A stretch of 64,000 bases of DNA from Isoetes taiwanensis (lineage: Eukaryota; Streptophyta; Lycopodiopsida; Isoetales; Isoetaceae), in assembly GCA_021234155.1 (NCBI GenBank), contig JAJEKV010000003.1, forward strand, positions 31,235,166 to 31,299,165, in the 5' to 3' direction. The notes under the pieces are model-generated. The model had not been told where the DNA came from. It did no database searches and worked only from the letters and a program-made list of their open reading frames with translations. This document shows, one piece after another, positions 22,936 through 33,455 of this stretch. Numbering within the stretch: the stretch's first letter is position 1; every line of letters begins with the position of its first letter. The translations under genes and the position numbers were made by a program.

Positions 22936-25110
22936 ATGTTGAGATGTCCATTTCAAGTTGGCAATGCCTAAATTCTCATTGCACCTTTAGAGTTGAATAC
23001 AAGACCTTCAACATCAAGACAAATGGAAAGGCGTGGATTCCTCTTCCACAAAAATACATCTATGGTTTTGTGGCAATTTCAATATACACGTTTCCATGGT
23101 TGGCTAGCAGGAGTTTCAACATATTAGGTATATGTTGCACATCGTCATAATACCACCCATTCCTCCACTTCAAGGCAAATGGAAAAGAATGGGTTGCTCT
23201 TAGAGTCACAAAAGCACCTCCAATGTAAAAGGAACACATCCAGGATATCGTGGCAATTTCAACTTATACGTTTCCATGCTTGGCTAGGAGGAGTTTCAAC
23301 ACAAAAGTATGTGATGGTACAATATTTAGATGTTGTGGCATATCATGCACCATGGTGAACGAGCAAGATCTCTTCCTAAGTGTAGCATTCATAAGTAAGA
23401 CCGCCTAAATAACACTTATTTAAGAATAATAATATGTGAGCAATGTATTATGCATTTGAAAGAAATTTCAGCATGTACTTAATGTTGTGAGAGGTAGCAA
23501 TACATATGTTATGTTTTGGTTGTATTGTGGTTCATTTTTTGTTCATAACTACATTGTACACATTACTCCTGCATTTCTTAGTCCATTACACTAAACATAT
23601 GCTCTAAGACCACTTGGCACAAGACTTACAACTCGACAACCTTAGTCATTGGTTCAAAATGACGTGTTTAAATGATTATCCGATTTTGTCTAACTCTCTA
23701 ATTGAATGGCTTCAATTATTGGGCCACTTTGAAGTTCCCATTTTCTTTTCTTTTCTTTATATGCTTTTTTTATTATGTTTGGATTGTTTTATTCAAGTGT
23801 TAGTGGATGTATTTGACAATGTCTTCTTATATATGTCAACTCTACCAACTTGAAGCCAATGAAGTTGCAAGCATAAAAAGTATTCCAAAATGATTAGTTG
23901 ATGCCTCATCTTGGTGTTGTAGGGGTGGGATGTTCACAATTTGCATTATGTAGGTTTCTCAACTCTCAACTCTAGATATCCTGGTGGCCTTTACGACATA
24001 CAAGATGAATTGCAACATTGGCCCCTATTTTTCCTCTTACATATATTTTTGTGTGCTACTTAAAATATTGGTACCTATATTTTCTATTACATATAGTTTT
24101 TATCTAGATAATCTCATCTACCCTAGAACAATTTCTTCAACATCTTTAAACATTTGCACATTACTTGCAAGCAAAGGTCGAAGCAATTTTTGATGAACAT
24201 TGACCATTGGGTCCCATGGTAAATTTATTTCATAGCTCTGAACACTGCAAAGGAAAATCAACTAACAATATGCAGTGGATGCTGCTACGCGGCATTATAG
24301 CCTTACCTATGAAAATGGTTTGACGAGTTTTGATGTCACCGTTTAACCTCTACAATGCAAATACTGAACTCATACTACTACCGCCCACTTGGCAAGCTCA
24401 TTTCTTAGTGTGCATGGCAAATTGTAAGGAATATAAGTGGGTTTATAAAAATACTTCAATGACAGATACAAATTCATTAACATGTTGTGGACTTTGTCCT
24501 ATTCTGATGCGTTCTAACTTCTTCCACGACAAGCATCATTCCAAACACCACTACAAGCATCATTGCAATCGTCACTATATGTAAATTATCCTGTTGAAAT
24601 GTATAACTGTCTAAAAAACTTAATGGAACCCTTGCTAACTATGTGTAGGCCATAGTTGTGCCAAAACTCAATACATCTTTTTATGTTATATGAGATTCTC
24701 CTACAATTGACCATGATGAACCACTATATAATTCAACTAAAAACACTCATGAGCCAATGTATATGTGCCGATGCTAGAGCAATACTTAGCATTAACAATG
24801 ATAAAAAATTGTATATGCTCTTTGCGCTACAAGTTCATGCCTTCTTGTTTCAAGTATAATTCTGCTTAGACATTGAATCCATCTTTCTTGCCTATAAAAT
24901 ACAAGAGAAAAAATTTGACCTATAAAATTTAAGAGAAACTTAGGGGGCATAAGCATGTCTTTTGGGTTATGATGCATTTCACCATGTAGCTAGAGGCGTC
25001 TTCTTTGGGCATTTTTATTACACACAAAATATCCAATAATCCCCCTCACACTATTGCCATTCTTTCTTCTAGCCAATAATTTAATCACCATCCTTTCAAA
25101 TTGTAGTAAA
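22936..25110. other. AT-rich region, probably Helitron body; no gene
   Basis: No gene family recognised. A ~52-bp direct repeat (GTGGCAATTTCAA...GGAGTTTCAACA) lies at 23070-23121 and 23250-23301. The stretch ends in the Helitron 3' terminus at 25111-25138, so part of it is likely the body of a non-autonomous Helitron whose 5' TC end I could not place. Confidence 0.4.
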
Positions 25111-25138
25111 GCCTGGCAACGCCGGGCACTATAACTAG
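25111..25138 (+). mobile_element. Helitron 3' terminus
   Basis: Hairpin GCCTGGC-AAC-GCCGGGC (25111-25127), seven spacer bases, then CTAG (25135-25138) followed by T. A short GC hairpin a few bases before CTRR, with insertion next to T, is the Helitron 3' end (established). The word order GCC..GGGCACTATAACTAGT closely resembles plant Helitron ends. Confidence 0.8.
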
Positions 25139-25229
25139 TATTGTCTAAATATAAGTTTGCTTAGCTCAGTTCTTAATTCATTTTTGTAATCCACTGTTTA
25201 AAACTAAAACATGTATCGATTTATTTTTG

Positions 25230-26000
25230 GGTTTAATGTTGGTCATTTACACTATTTCAGCATCTATGATGCTAGGGAATGCTCTTGCTTTGGCCATGAT
25301 GATGGATCCCCAACGGCTAAAAGCCTGCTGGAAGGACAAACAAGCTCAGTGGTTCTCACGTTGGGGTGTACAGGCAAACAGATGCGCACATATAAGGACA
25401 AAGAAAGATCACAAGGCACTTAAGTTGTACCTAGATGCTACTTTCTTTCGCAAGCTCTGGGATGCAGATGCTCTGACGCACATTAAGCTGGCACACTATC
25501 AGCAACAAGTCAATCCTAGGCTCACGAGAGGCCCACACCAGTACTTGTACACCCAGTTGCCCATGAAGAAGCACAGACTTATAGCTTCCATACGGGTGCA
25601 CATCGCCTCCATATTGAGACAGGACATTGGGCTCGGGAAGCACAAGAGCAAAGGCTTTGCCAGTGTTGCCACCAGGGCGCCATTGAGGATGAATGTCATG
25701 CCTTCCAGATCTACCCAACATTGCTCACCGATATCCAGAGCCCGGTATGTTCGACATTAGTGTCCGCCAACCGTCGCGTCACGGGGAGGTTATGGATGCC
25801 ACCGGACTTCGGTTTGTGTCCTCCGGATTCGTATTGAACTGTCCTATACAATTGTACAGTGTATCAGCATACTTATTACTGCTAAGGTTTTTCCCTCGAA
25901 AACCCTTCGAGCAGGGGTTTTTTAATCCTGTTAGTAATACGCTTGCTATTCTCTTTTAGTTTGGGTCCCATAGGCCAATCGGTCTTCGTGGACGCTAAAA
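25230..26000 (+). mobile_element. LINE copy 2, 5'-truncated 3' end
   Basis: The plus strand carries the C-terminus of the same LINE ORF as copy 1. Shared words are MMMDPQRLKACWKDKQAQWF (compare RPQRLKACWREKRAQW in copy 1), FFRKLWDA and QLPMKKHRLIASIR. It then has an intact CX2C-type end, LCQCCHQGAIEDECHAF, read across a frame change. The 3' UTR has the hairpin GGTTTTTCCCTCGAAAACC, an AATCCTGTTAGTAATACGC block and GGGTCCCATAGGCCAATCGG. It ends in a pentanucleotide tail at 26001. It begins abruptly at about 25230, as expected of incomplete reverse transcription. Confidence 0.88.
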
Positions 26001-26085
26001 ATTCAATTCAATTCTATTCCATTCCATTCCATTCCATTCCATTCCATTCCATTCCATTCCATTCCATTCTATTCTATTCTATTCT
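26001..26085 (+). repeat. (ATTCA/ATTCC/ATTCT)n LINE tail microsatellite
   Basis: About 17 pentanucleotide units in three blocks: ATTCA, then ATTCC, then ATTCT. The array starts directly after GACGCTAAAA of the LINE 3' end, so it is the LINE's tail rather than an independent microsatellite. Confidence 0.9.
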
Positions 26086-27450
26086 TATGCTTATCTTTCT
26101 ACTAAGAAATCAAGGGTCAGGTTCATGTGACATCCAATCCCTCCACGTTCATCATTTATCACAAGGTCATTGCTTTTGTAATTAAGTCTACTTTGATGTA
26201 GTGGCATGCTCTAATTTTGAATTGACCATCATAGATCACAGTCTCAACCACCTAAGTGCACTTTAGAGCGAGGTCAATCAGAGACTTTCCATTTATAATA
26301 TATGGACCTTCAAGATTATTAGTAATATTCTTGGCCATTACTTTCTTAGACTTTATGATGAGATCATTCCTAAGTTGGTGTATGTCTATAGAATCTTTAT
26401 TGGAACTTAGAATCTTTGTTTGAATGAATGGCTAGATATGAGGCAGTTGACATATATGTTCTATGGTGAATTTGTTTTGACATTATATTGATGAGACTTT
26501 GACGTTAAAGGCATAGAGATTCTGAACTTGGCCTTTCAATTTGTAAGAAATTGCTCTTTTAAGTTCTGGTAATGTCCTTGGTCCAACAGATGAATTCACT
26601 CCAAATGAGAAGGTTTAAGTTATAAACCCTAAATGGTGATTTTGATTGGGGTAAAGTGCCCCAGCGTCGCCTATAGCAAACTTGATCGTGTATAAGATGG
26701 TTTGATACTCATCTCTGCTGCCAAGCAATTTTCTAATATGTTTTGATATCAATGTATAGTAGATTGTACGTTTTGAAATCTTATTTTTGTCTAAAAAAAA
26801 TGGAGGATATAATTAAGGAGGATGGGTACAAAATTCTTTGCTTTTATTTAGCAAGGAACATTGCAATGGCAAGGATAATAGTATCAGTTTAAACATCATA
26901 AGTTGTGAACTTATGTTTTGCTTTTATGAACTCTAGGACATGCTTGACAAGACAACCACTAATGCCTCCAATACCCCATGGTAGTAACAAGAAGACATGC
27001 TTTGGTTTTCAACTTATCACTAAACGTTCATAGGTTTTTATTATTGAAAAAGGAAAGGCTCAACAAATAAGCAAAGACATGGTATTCATTACATATAATA
27101 AGAACATGTTTTAAACTTTTGACATTGTTTATGTAGATGGCAAAGCCACAAGAAGAGAACAGAGTACGAGACTTTATCATAGTAGTTTGCATTACATCAT
27201 GTATTTGGACAACGAATTCCTAGGTAAGTGTGTTTGCACTTCCAAGCTTAAGCTTACTACAATTAAGAACACTATATAAGGACCACAACATGATGACGTT
27301 GATTAAATTCCAACACCAAAATATAACGTGACGAGCACAATTACAAAACATATTACAATTGTATTACATGCCCAAGAAGTAAAACCCCTTCTAAATGATG
27401 TTTCAATGCAATGTCCAGTAGGGCTCCCAACATTTCCAGGTTCCAAATCA
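26086..27450. other. Intergenic, probably Helitron body; no gene
   Basis: AT-rich sequence without recognisable protein or repeat ends. It leads into the Helitron 3' terminus at 27451-27478. Confidence 0.4.
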
Positions 27451-27478
27451 TGCCCAGCACGCTGGACACCATAACTAG
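27451..27478 (+). mobile_element. Helitron 3' terminus
   Basis: TGCCCAGC-AC-GCTGGACA forms a hairpin (core CCAGC/GCTGG). ACCATAA and CTAG (27475-27478) with T follow. The last 10 bases, ATAACTAGTT, are nearly the same as in the 25138 terminus, which suggests one family. Confidence 0.72.
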
Positions 27479-27932
27479 TTTATTTATGATAGGGTTTTGA
27501 TGGGTGGAGAGCTCCTTTGAATAAGGCTTTGGCTATACTCGTCCATTCCTAATACTCGTCCATTCCTAGCCCTTGATCCATGGAATATATCACAAGATAT
27601 GCCTAAACACACAACCCCATCCATCCAACCAAAAACAAGATGGGGTCAAACCCCATTTTCCACGTCATCCAATGGTTTCATCTGTATTCTTAAGAGTCAA
27701 CAACGTAGTCACTTAGAATGCATACATTGCATGAAAAACAATATGTCAATTTAAACATAAAGCACATGGACAACAATGAGTAGACAGTTGAGCATCTGTG
27801 CCATTATAGCAACAACACACTATCACATTCATAGAGTGAAGTCAAGCTCCAAATGGATTGAATCACAACACATGTTTTCGCAACATTACAGTTACATATA
27901 ATTCTGACATGCATGGATTGCATAGCAACAAC

Positions 27933-28541
27933 CAGGGATAGGTTCTGTACGTATGAAATCTAAATTCCTGACGTATAAACTTAAAAATACGTATTTTTTT
28001 TGAAGAAAACGTATTTTATGTATTTTTTAGTCGTCGGCCGAAAAAAAAATTACAGACATGAAACAAGAAAACCGGTGACAAAAAAAAAAATTTGGCATTC
28101 ACAGACGCGACTTTATAATCGCTTCGTACGCTGGTTTTCAAATTTCACCAGAAAAGAAAAAAAAAAAAAAAGAAAAAAAAAATTTGGCTATCCGCTTTAT
28201 ATTGTTTCGCGTACACGAAAAAAAGTTTCATGTATAGGGTTTCGCCTACGCGAAATTCAAATTTCAAATTCGTAGGTAGGGGGAATTTTTTTTTTTTTTT
28301 TTCCGTGTATGCGGTTTTCACTGTTTCGCGTACGTGAATTAGATGTTTTCGCGTACGCTGTTTCGTGTATGCGAAAAAACTTTTGCGTACGCGAATTAGA
28401 TGTTTTTGCGTACGCGAAAATCTTCCGATGCCGGAAATTTTTTTTGCCGTATTTTTTACGTTTTATACGGCAAATATGTGCCGTATCATACAATTCATAT
28501 GTATTCCGTATAAAATGTACATCGTATTGAACCTATCCCTG
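27933..28541. mobile_element. hAT-superfamily MITE, 609 bp, rich in GCGTACGC palindromes
   Basis: TIRs CAGGGATAGGTTCTGTACG (left) and CAGGGATAGGTTCAATACG (right, inverted) are flanked by a perfect 8-bp duplication GCAACAAC (27925-27932 and 28542-28549). The interior has many variants of TTTCGCGTACGCGAAA in both orientations between 28190 and 28430, plus A- and T-runs. No transposase is present. The 8-bp TSD and CAGGG ends place it in hAT; it shares only the first five bases with the MITE at 1762. Confidence 0.92.
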
Positions 28542-28549
28542 GCAACAAC

Positions 28550-29053
28550 ACACATTAGTTCACACAACATTCTGTTCCATAAACACAGCTGCACATCAAA
28601 TCCAAACACCAGCAAATATGAACAAAGTGTCACAGAACTTGTTGAACTGCCTCCAAGGAACTGCAGAGCAGATCATTGCAAACCTGCCATAGAACATGTT
28701 ACACAGCCACGCAACCACATCAGCACATAACAAGAAGCCTTTGCAGCCACAAACTTGAAACCCTACAGGCCACAAACTTGAAACCTTGCCAGATCTCACA
28801 ACAACACTATGCTGTGCTCTGAACCTCAGAAGCAAATGCTCATGCACATAGGACAAGTCCAAAAACATCTTCTTTCTTATTTTTGGAGGGTGTTGGAATT
28901 TGTGTCAGGGAATGCCGCACGTAACGCCGCATGCGACGTTCCCTTCATTTTGCGGCCTCCCCTCCGGCATTCAACTCCCCTGCCAGATGACGAAATTAAA
29001 TCCTAGTTTTGAACATCCCCGCCAGCATTCTATGACGAAATTTAGTGAAAGGG
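28550..29053. other. Spacer, no gene recognised
   Basis: The 28550-28870 stretch is open in both strands by chance (CA-rich). The 28880-29000 part is GC-richer (CGCACGTAACGCCGCATGCG) and runs into the tandem duplication. No family seen. Confidence 0.4.
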
Positions 29054-29660
29054 CATTTCGGTGGGTTGGTTTTCTATGAAACTATGCTCACCTCATTTTC
29101 GTTGCACCTCAAGAAGATATATGCCCGGTTCAAGAGCACACAAGCCAGGACAATCGGATTTCTAAGGTGAGTGGAGCTGCAGGTGGATCGGAATGTGCAT
29201 AAACACTGAGTTCATGATCTTTTTTCTCAGGTTTCAGAATTGAAGGTGAAGCTATATCTTACCTCTGTAGCCGAGGAAGGAGCTGGGCATTTGCTTGGAG
29301 GCTTGTTGCTCATCACGGTTGCATTCTGACTGATCAATAGGTGTTCTTTTCTGTGTCATTTCGGTGGGTTAGTTGTCTACGAAACTATGCTCACTTCATT
29401 TTCTTGCACCTCAAGAAGATCTGTGACCAGCTCAAGAGCACACAAGCAAGGACAATCGGATTTCTAAGGTGAGTGGAGTTGCAGGTGGATCGGATCTCTT
29501 GCCTAAAAACTGAGTTCGTGATCTATTTTCTCAGGTTTCACAATTGAAGTTGAAGATATATCTTACCTCTGTAGGCGAGGAAGGAGCTGGGCGTTTGCTT
29601 GGAGGCTTGCTGCTCATCACGCTTGTTGCATTCTGAGTGATCAAGTAGGTGTTTTTTTTT
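29054..29660 (+). repeat. Tandem duplication, 2 x 303 bp, with exon-intron-like anatomy
   Basis: CATTTCGGTGGGTT starts both units (29054 and 29357), and homology runs to about 29660. Each unit has CAAGAAGAT...ATTTCTAAG, then GTGAGTGGAG, an ~80-bp AT-rich stretch ending TTTCTCAG, then GTTTCA and a ~110-bp open part. Spliced this way, both copies give a similar short C-terminus: VSELKVKLYLTSVAEEGAG / HLLGGLLLITVAF in unit 1, and VSQLKLKIYLTSVGEEGAG in unit 2. I do not recognise the protein. Retention of frame in both copies hints at coding exons, perhaps ending in a hydrophobic tail. Confidence 0.6.
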
Positions 29661-30169
29661 TGTGTAATGCTAAGCTCTGTGCATGTCTGATTTCATCTTT
29701 ATGCAACAGGTTTATTACGTTTTTATATGCAGGACTGTGCATACAAGTTCTGAAATACTGGTCCATTGCACACTGCAGCACCATGAGTTGATTCTTCTTT
29801 CTACGTGAGTTGATTCTTCTTTCTACTTGATGCTTTCTAGGATGTGGTATGCTGCAGCTCACAATGAAGTGACTGTAATAAGTTTATTCAGAGTAAATAT
29901 AAAGTTTTTTTCATTGCTTTTTCCTGGGTCAGTTGGGTTAATCCGGTTGCTTTGGAAATACAAATAATCAGAGTGAATATAAGGTTCATTTAGCTTCAAC
30001 CATTCATGTTTTGAAAGACCTCAAATTTACAGCAAATGTAATTGAAGACTTGATGCACCATTTTGAAAATTTCTGTGGCTGCAAATCTATTGGCTGTAAG
30101 TTGATTGTTTGGCTGCAAATCTGGGCAGTGCGTCACATAGCCTTCCTTAGATTGCAACTCTATCATATC
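29661..30169. other. Spacer, no gene recognised
   Basis: AT-rich with short imperfect repeats (GTGAGTTGATTCTTCTTTCTAC twice near 29784 and 29805). No coding evidence. Confidence 0.4.
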
Positions 30170-30193
30170 GGCATTTTCATATGGCCTTCTGCA

Positions 30194-30422
30194 AGTGGTA
30201 ACACACTAGTTCCTTAGCAATGTGGTCTCGAGTTCGAGACCGCCCAGAATCGCACTCGGTACTGTTGGGGGTCAAATACCAACAGACGCAATGTAAGGTG
30301 GTTGGAGGCAGGGCCCAACCAAGCAATGTAGTGTGGTGTGTGGTCACATGTCCAGTTGGATGCTGCCTAGTGGCGTGACGTTAAAAATTACTATCTATCT
30401 ATCTATCTATCTATTCTCATAT
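30194..30422 (+). mobile_element. tRNA-derived SINE with 24-bp TSD
   Basis: A degenerate A box (AGTGGTAACACAC, about 30194) and a B box (GAGTTCGAGACC, about 30230) are spaced as in a pol III promoter. An unrelated body follows, ending GACGTTAAAAATTAC, then a (TATC)n tail. The 24-bp word GGCATTTTCATATGGCCTTCTGCA stands on both sides (30170-30193 and 30423-30446), a target-site duplication typical of LINE-mobilised elements. The GACGTTAAAAA before the tail matches the 3' end of the local LINEs, so they may have supplied the enzymes (inference). Confidence 0.82.
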
Positions 30423-30514
30423 GGCATTTTCATATGGCCTTCTGCATTTTCATATGGCATTTTCATGCATTCTTCTTTTTATTTTGCTTTATAACAGTTG
30501 ATGACCTTAACAAT

Positions 30515-30919
30515 TCAACAAAAAAAGAAGACATGTTTCTGACTAAGCTTGATCACAGTTCCAAGATCGAGAGATGTTTCCATCGATTCGCCCTCTACAA
30601 AGACCACCCCTTGATTTCTGAACTCTACATGAAGTTTTCCTTGAGGGCTGATACCAAGCCTTCCAGCAAGTAGAAAATCAGGTACCAGCACCTTCTTCAG
30701 AGACTCCTTTAGCACCTCTGCAGGGTTTTCCAACTTGCCCTCTTTTGCATCAAAGAAATAAACTGTCTTCATCACCACTGCAATGTTTTGATCCGAATTG
30801 GACAAGAAATAGTCATGATCTGGCACATTTTTTTCGAGGGTGATAATTTCAGGATTTCCTAGCAATCTGACGGTAAGTTGCCCTGGCGGAGGTGCTTCAG
30901 CTCCCATATCTGAAGGCAA
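30515..30919 (-). pseudogene. BAHD acyltransferase, N-terminal fragment
   Basis: A minus-strand ATG at 30919 opens a frame with DHDYFLSNSDQNIAVVMKTV, YFF, LKESLKKVLVPDFLLAGRLG, then GKLHVEFRNQGVVFVEGE. These match the N-terminal half of plant BAHD acyl-CoA-dependent acyltransferases (family motifs LSNLDQ, YPLAGRL, GVxFVEA). The catalytic HXXXD and DFGWG parts are absent: the frame stops at 30515 and the SINE lies beyond. About 110 of the usual ~430-450 residues are present. A first exon with the rest elsewhere is possible, but no clear donor site follows, so I read a truncated relic. Confidence 0.7.
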
Positions 30920-31260
30920 ATACTAAGAAAACACTCGCTCACACCCAATTGGCTAGAGAAAACCCTGTTCGAAAGGGGCAGAAAAGAAAAGAAACGAATG
31001 CTCCTGGTTTTATCATTGGCTTGACAGTTTTGAACTGGCTTTTTCTTTATGGGTTAAGATGTGGTCCTGCTCCTATCTTGAGATTCAATATGTTGTAGGA
31101 ATTTATCAATGTCAAGCAGCTTGAACCATTTGCCATCTTCATACGTATAAATAGGAAAGAGCCTCCAACCAAACCTGTATATATTCATCTGCATTGTTAT
31201 AAAAGTAGATGGTCATCCTTAGACCACATGATTAAGGATTAATTTATCTCATTTTCTTGA

Positions 31261-31728
31261 CAAACCTTTTCTCATTTTCTATTAGACAGCAATTAGAAGC
31301 ATCACTCAAAGTATTGCTCTCAGATTTATTTGCTGCCCCTCTTGCTGCATTATTCTTCTTTTAGAAAAATTTACCTGATTCCTACATGCATGTATGAATT
31401 ATCTCATGTCTTGCTGATTGTATGTAGGCCCAGGGTTCACGGATAGTTCGAATTCTTGACAGCCTATTTGTACTGAAGAACAAGAGCATCTACTTTGTTA
31501 AGGTAAAATCCTGTCCAGGTTTGTGTGGCTGTTTTCAAATCATTTCCATTTAATGATGAATGAGAGAGATATGGAAGGATGAAATTTGATAGACCTGCAT
31601 TTGTAAGTCCACGATGGCATGCCTTTATATGCTTGATTCTGCAAAACAAACCTTTCCTCCTTTTCCATTAGACAGCAATTAGAAGCATCACTCAAAGTAT
31701 TGCTCTCAGATTTATTTGCTGCCCCTCT
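31261..31728 (+). repeat. 82-bp block repeated 386 bp apart
   Basis: CAAACCTTTTCTCATTTTCTATTAGACAGCAATTAG... (31261-31342) recurs at 31647-31728 with only a few changes. The shared core TTAGACAGCAATTAGAAGCATCACTCAAAG... begins with an acceptor-like TTAG and could be a duplicated exon. The exon candidate 31428-31502 lies between the two copies. Confidence 0.75.
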
Positions 31729-32607
31729 CCTTTGTGATTAGCATTTTATTGAACATATGCCTTTTTTCTTTCTTTTTATTTGTTGCCGCTTATGTGCCAG
31801 CATATAGATGGATCCTTATTGCAAGAAAACAAACAAGTGCCAGAAGTTGTTCATTTCATATAGCCTTATATTCCCGTGTAAAGACCTCATAGTTGTTTTT
31901 GTTAAGGGTTCTTGGATTTTCTATATCTACATGTTTTCTATATCTACATGTTTGCTACACTTGCATTATTTATCTGAGTTGTTTTTGTTAAGGGTTCTTG
32001 GATTTTCTATATCTACATGTTTTCTATATCTACATGTTTGCTTACACTTGCATTATTTATCTAAGTTGTTTTTGTTAAGGGTTCTTGGATTTTCTATATC
32101 TACATGTTTTCTATATCGACTTATTTGCTTACACTTGCATTATTTATCTTTCAGAGAAATTTACCTGATTCAAAATACCCGCGTGGAGAAGGTTGTAGGT
32201 AAGATCATTCTTTACATTATAGAAGAAGTTCTAGCATTTTGATGTGTAATTACTGGCATGTTTGTACCATGGCATACATCTCTAAGGTTGCAGTATTGTT
32301 GCAATCATTTAATTTCTCACGTGTTCTATCAGGCATTCCTAAAATAATTGGATGATGAATTATTATGGGGTCATTTACAGGTGTCCATATGGGAAACAGA
32401 CAACTCATCTATGTGGAAAGTTATCTCAGCAACATCTCTACAAAGTTCTATGGAGAAATTAATCCTCAAATGTTGAAACTGTTGATCACTGTAGCTAAAA
32501 CATACCTTTCTCTGAAGGATGTTTATGGTACAAGAATTACTGATATTTACATTCAACAGTGTGGCCTTGCATTTGAGTCAAGATTTGGATGTGCAATGTC
32601 TCATCCT
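31428..32607 (+). pseudogene. Exons of an unrecognised gene
   Basis: Candidate exons with good GT-AG borders: 31428-31502 (25 codons, AQGSRIVRILDSLFVLKNKS then IYFVK), 32155-32198 (RNLPDSKYPRGEGCR) and 32381-32607. The last exon is open for about 74 codons in one frame (YLSNISTKFYGEINPQMLKL, VYGTRITDIYIQQCGLAFES) and ends in TGA at 32607. The frame demanded by splicing from 32198 (CPYGKQTTHLC...) stops early, so exon 3 either uses another acceptor or carries a frameshift. I do not recognise the family. The start is not found. Confidence 0.4.
31891..32150 (+). repeat. Minisatellite, 3 x ~86 bp
   Basis: Units starting AGTTGTTTTTGTTAAGGGTTC begin at 31891, 31977 and 32064. Inside each, TTTTCTATATCTACATG is itself doubled. 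The array fills the presumed intron between the exon candidates at 31428-31502 and 32155-32198. Confidence 0.9.
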
Positions 32608-33136
32608 TGAACAGTGGCACATGTTAGTTAGGATCATGTATCATTATGTAACTATATGAAAATCTGGTAGATAATGTATAGTATGGTGTGCAAAAGGCGC
32701 ATTTGATGTTCAACATCTAATAATCTTATTATACTGCTGAGAGGGAAAATTTGGCAATCCTGGATTTATGTCATTTTCTTCACCTAAGAAGGGCATGATT
32801 TTGTTTTTCTTGATAGAGGAAAATGTTTCTATACAAGGACGAATCACTTTAGGGGCATTTTGCTTTTTATTTTTTTTCTATACGAAATATTATTTCACGC
32901 TTGTTTGCAATGAGACAATTTGCAACCATTCCGTAGCGAGACTCAAACTTGGTCTTGACCTTGGCACAAGAGACTCAAACTTGGCCTTGACCTTGGCACA
33001 AGAGACTCAACCTTGGCCTTTTATCCTAGCTTTTTAAGCTTCGAAAGGTTTATTTAGTTTTCTATTTGGGATGATAAAGTGTGTTTATGACCAAACCATT
33101 CTTCACTTTGACATCCCTATTTTGCAAAGATTGTAA
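32608..33136. other. Spacer, no gene recognised
   Basis: AT-rich. A short triplication of GAGACTCAA(A/C)CTTGG(T/C)CTTGACCTTGG lies at about 32938-33020. No gene seen. Confidence 0.45.
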
Positions 33137-33452
33137 GGGTATGGTCACATGTACATGTCAACATGAATGGAAAGACGTCAAAATGCCAAAAGTGAGGGGT
33201 CACATGTTCGTTTTTGACATGAATGGATTGCCCTCAACATGGATCTGTCCCACTGGCTTCCTCTTCGGTTGGATGGGTTCATGTTGACATGAATCTCTAG
33301 ATATTTGACATGTAGCAACTTTAAAAAAAATTTGACCCTAAAAATTTGACACGTAGCAATTATATTTGACATGAACATATGACCCCAACGCTTTAGAAAC
33401 GTTCATGTCGACATGATGTAGATCATGTCAACATCCTCATGTAACCCGGCCC
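33137..33452. mobile_element. Harbinger/Tourist-like MITE, 316 bp
   Basis: Flanking TAA (33134-33136 and 33453-33455) and imperfect ~30-bp inverted ends: GGGTATGGTCACATGTACAT at the left and GGGCCGGGTTACATGAGGAT at the right (inverted). The interior is full of CATGTCAACATG / CATGTCGACATG words. A 3-bp TWA duplication with GGG-starting TIRs is the PIF/Harbinger pattern. There is no coding content. Confidence 0.55.
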
Positions 33453-33455
33453 TAA

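Noticed and set aside
22998-26200. Possible CRISPR-like spaced repeats
   Set aside because: Repeats are few, diverged and irregularly spaced, and the sequence is plant nuclear DNA; they are LINE tails and short duplications.
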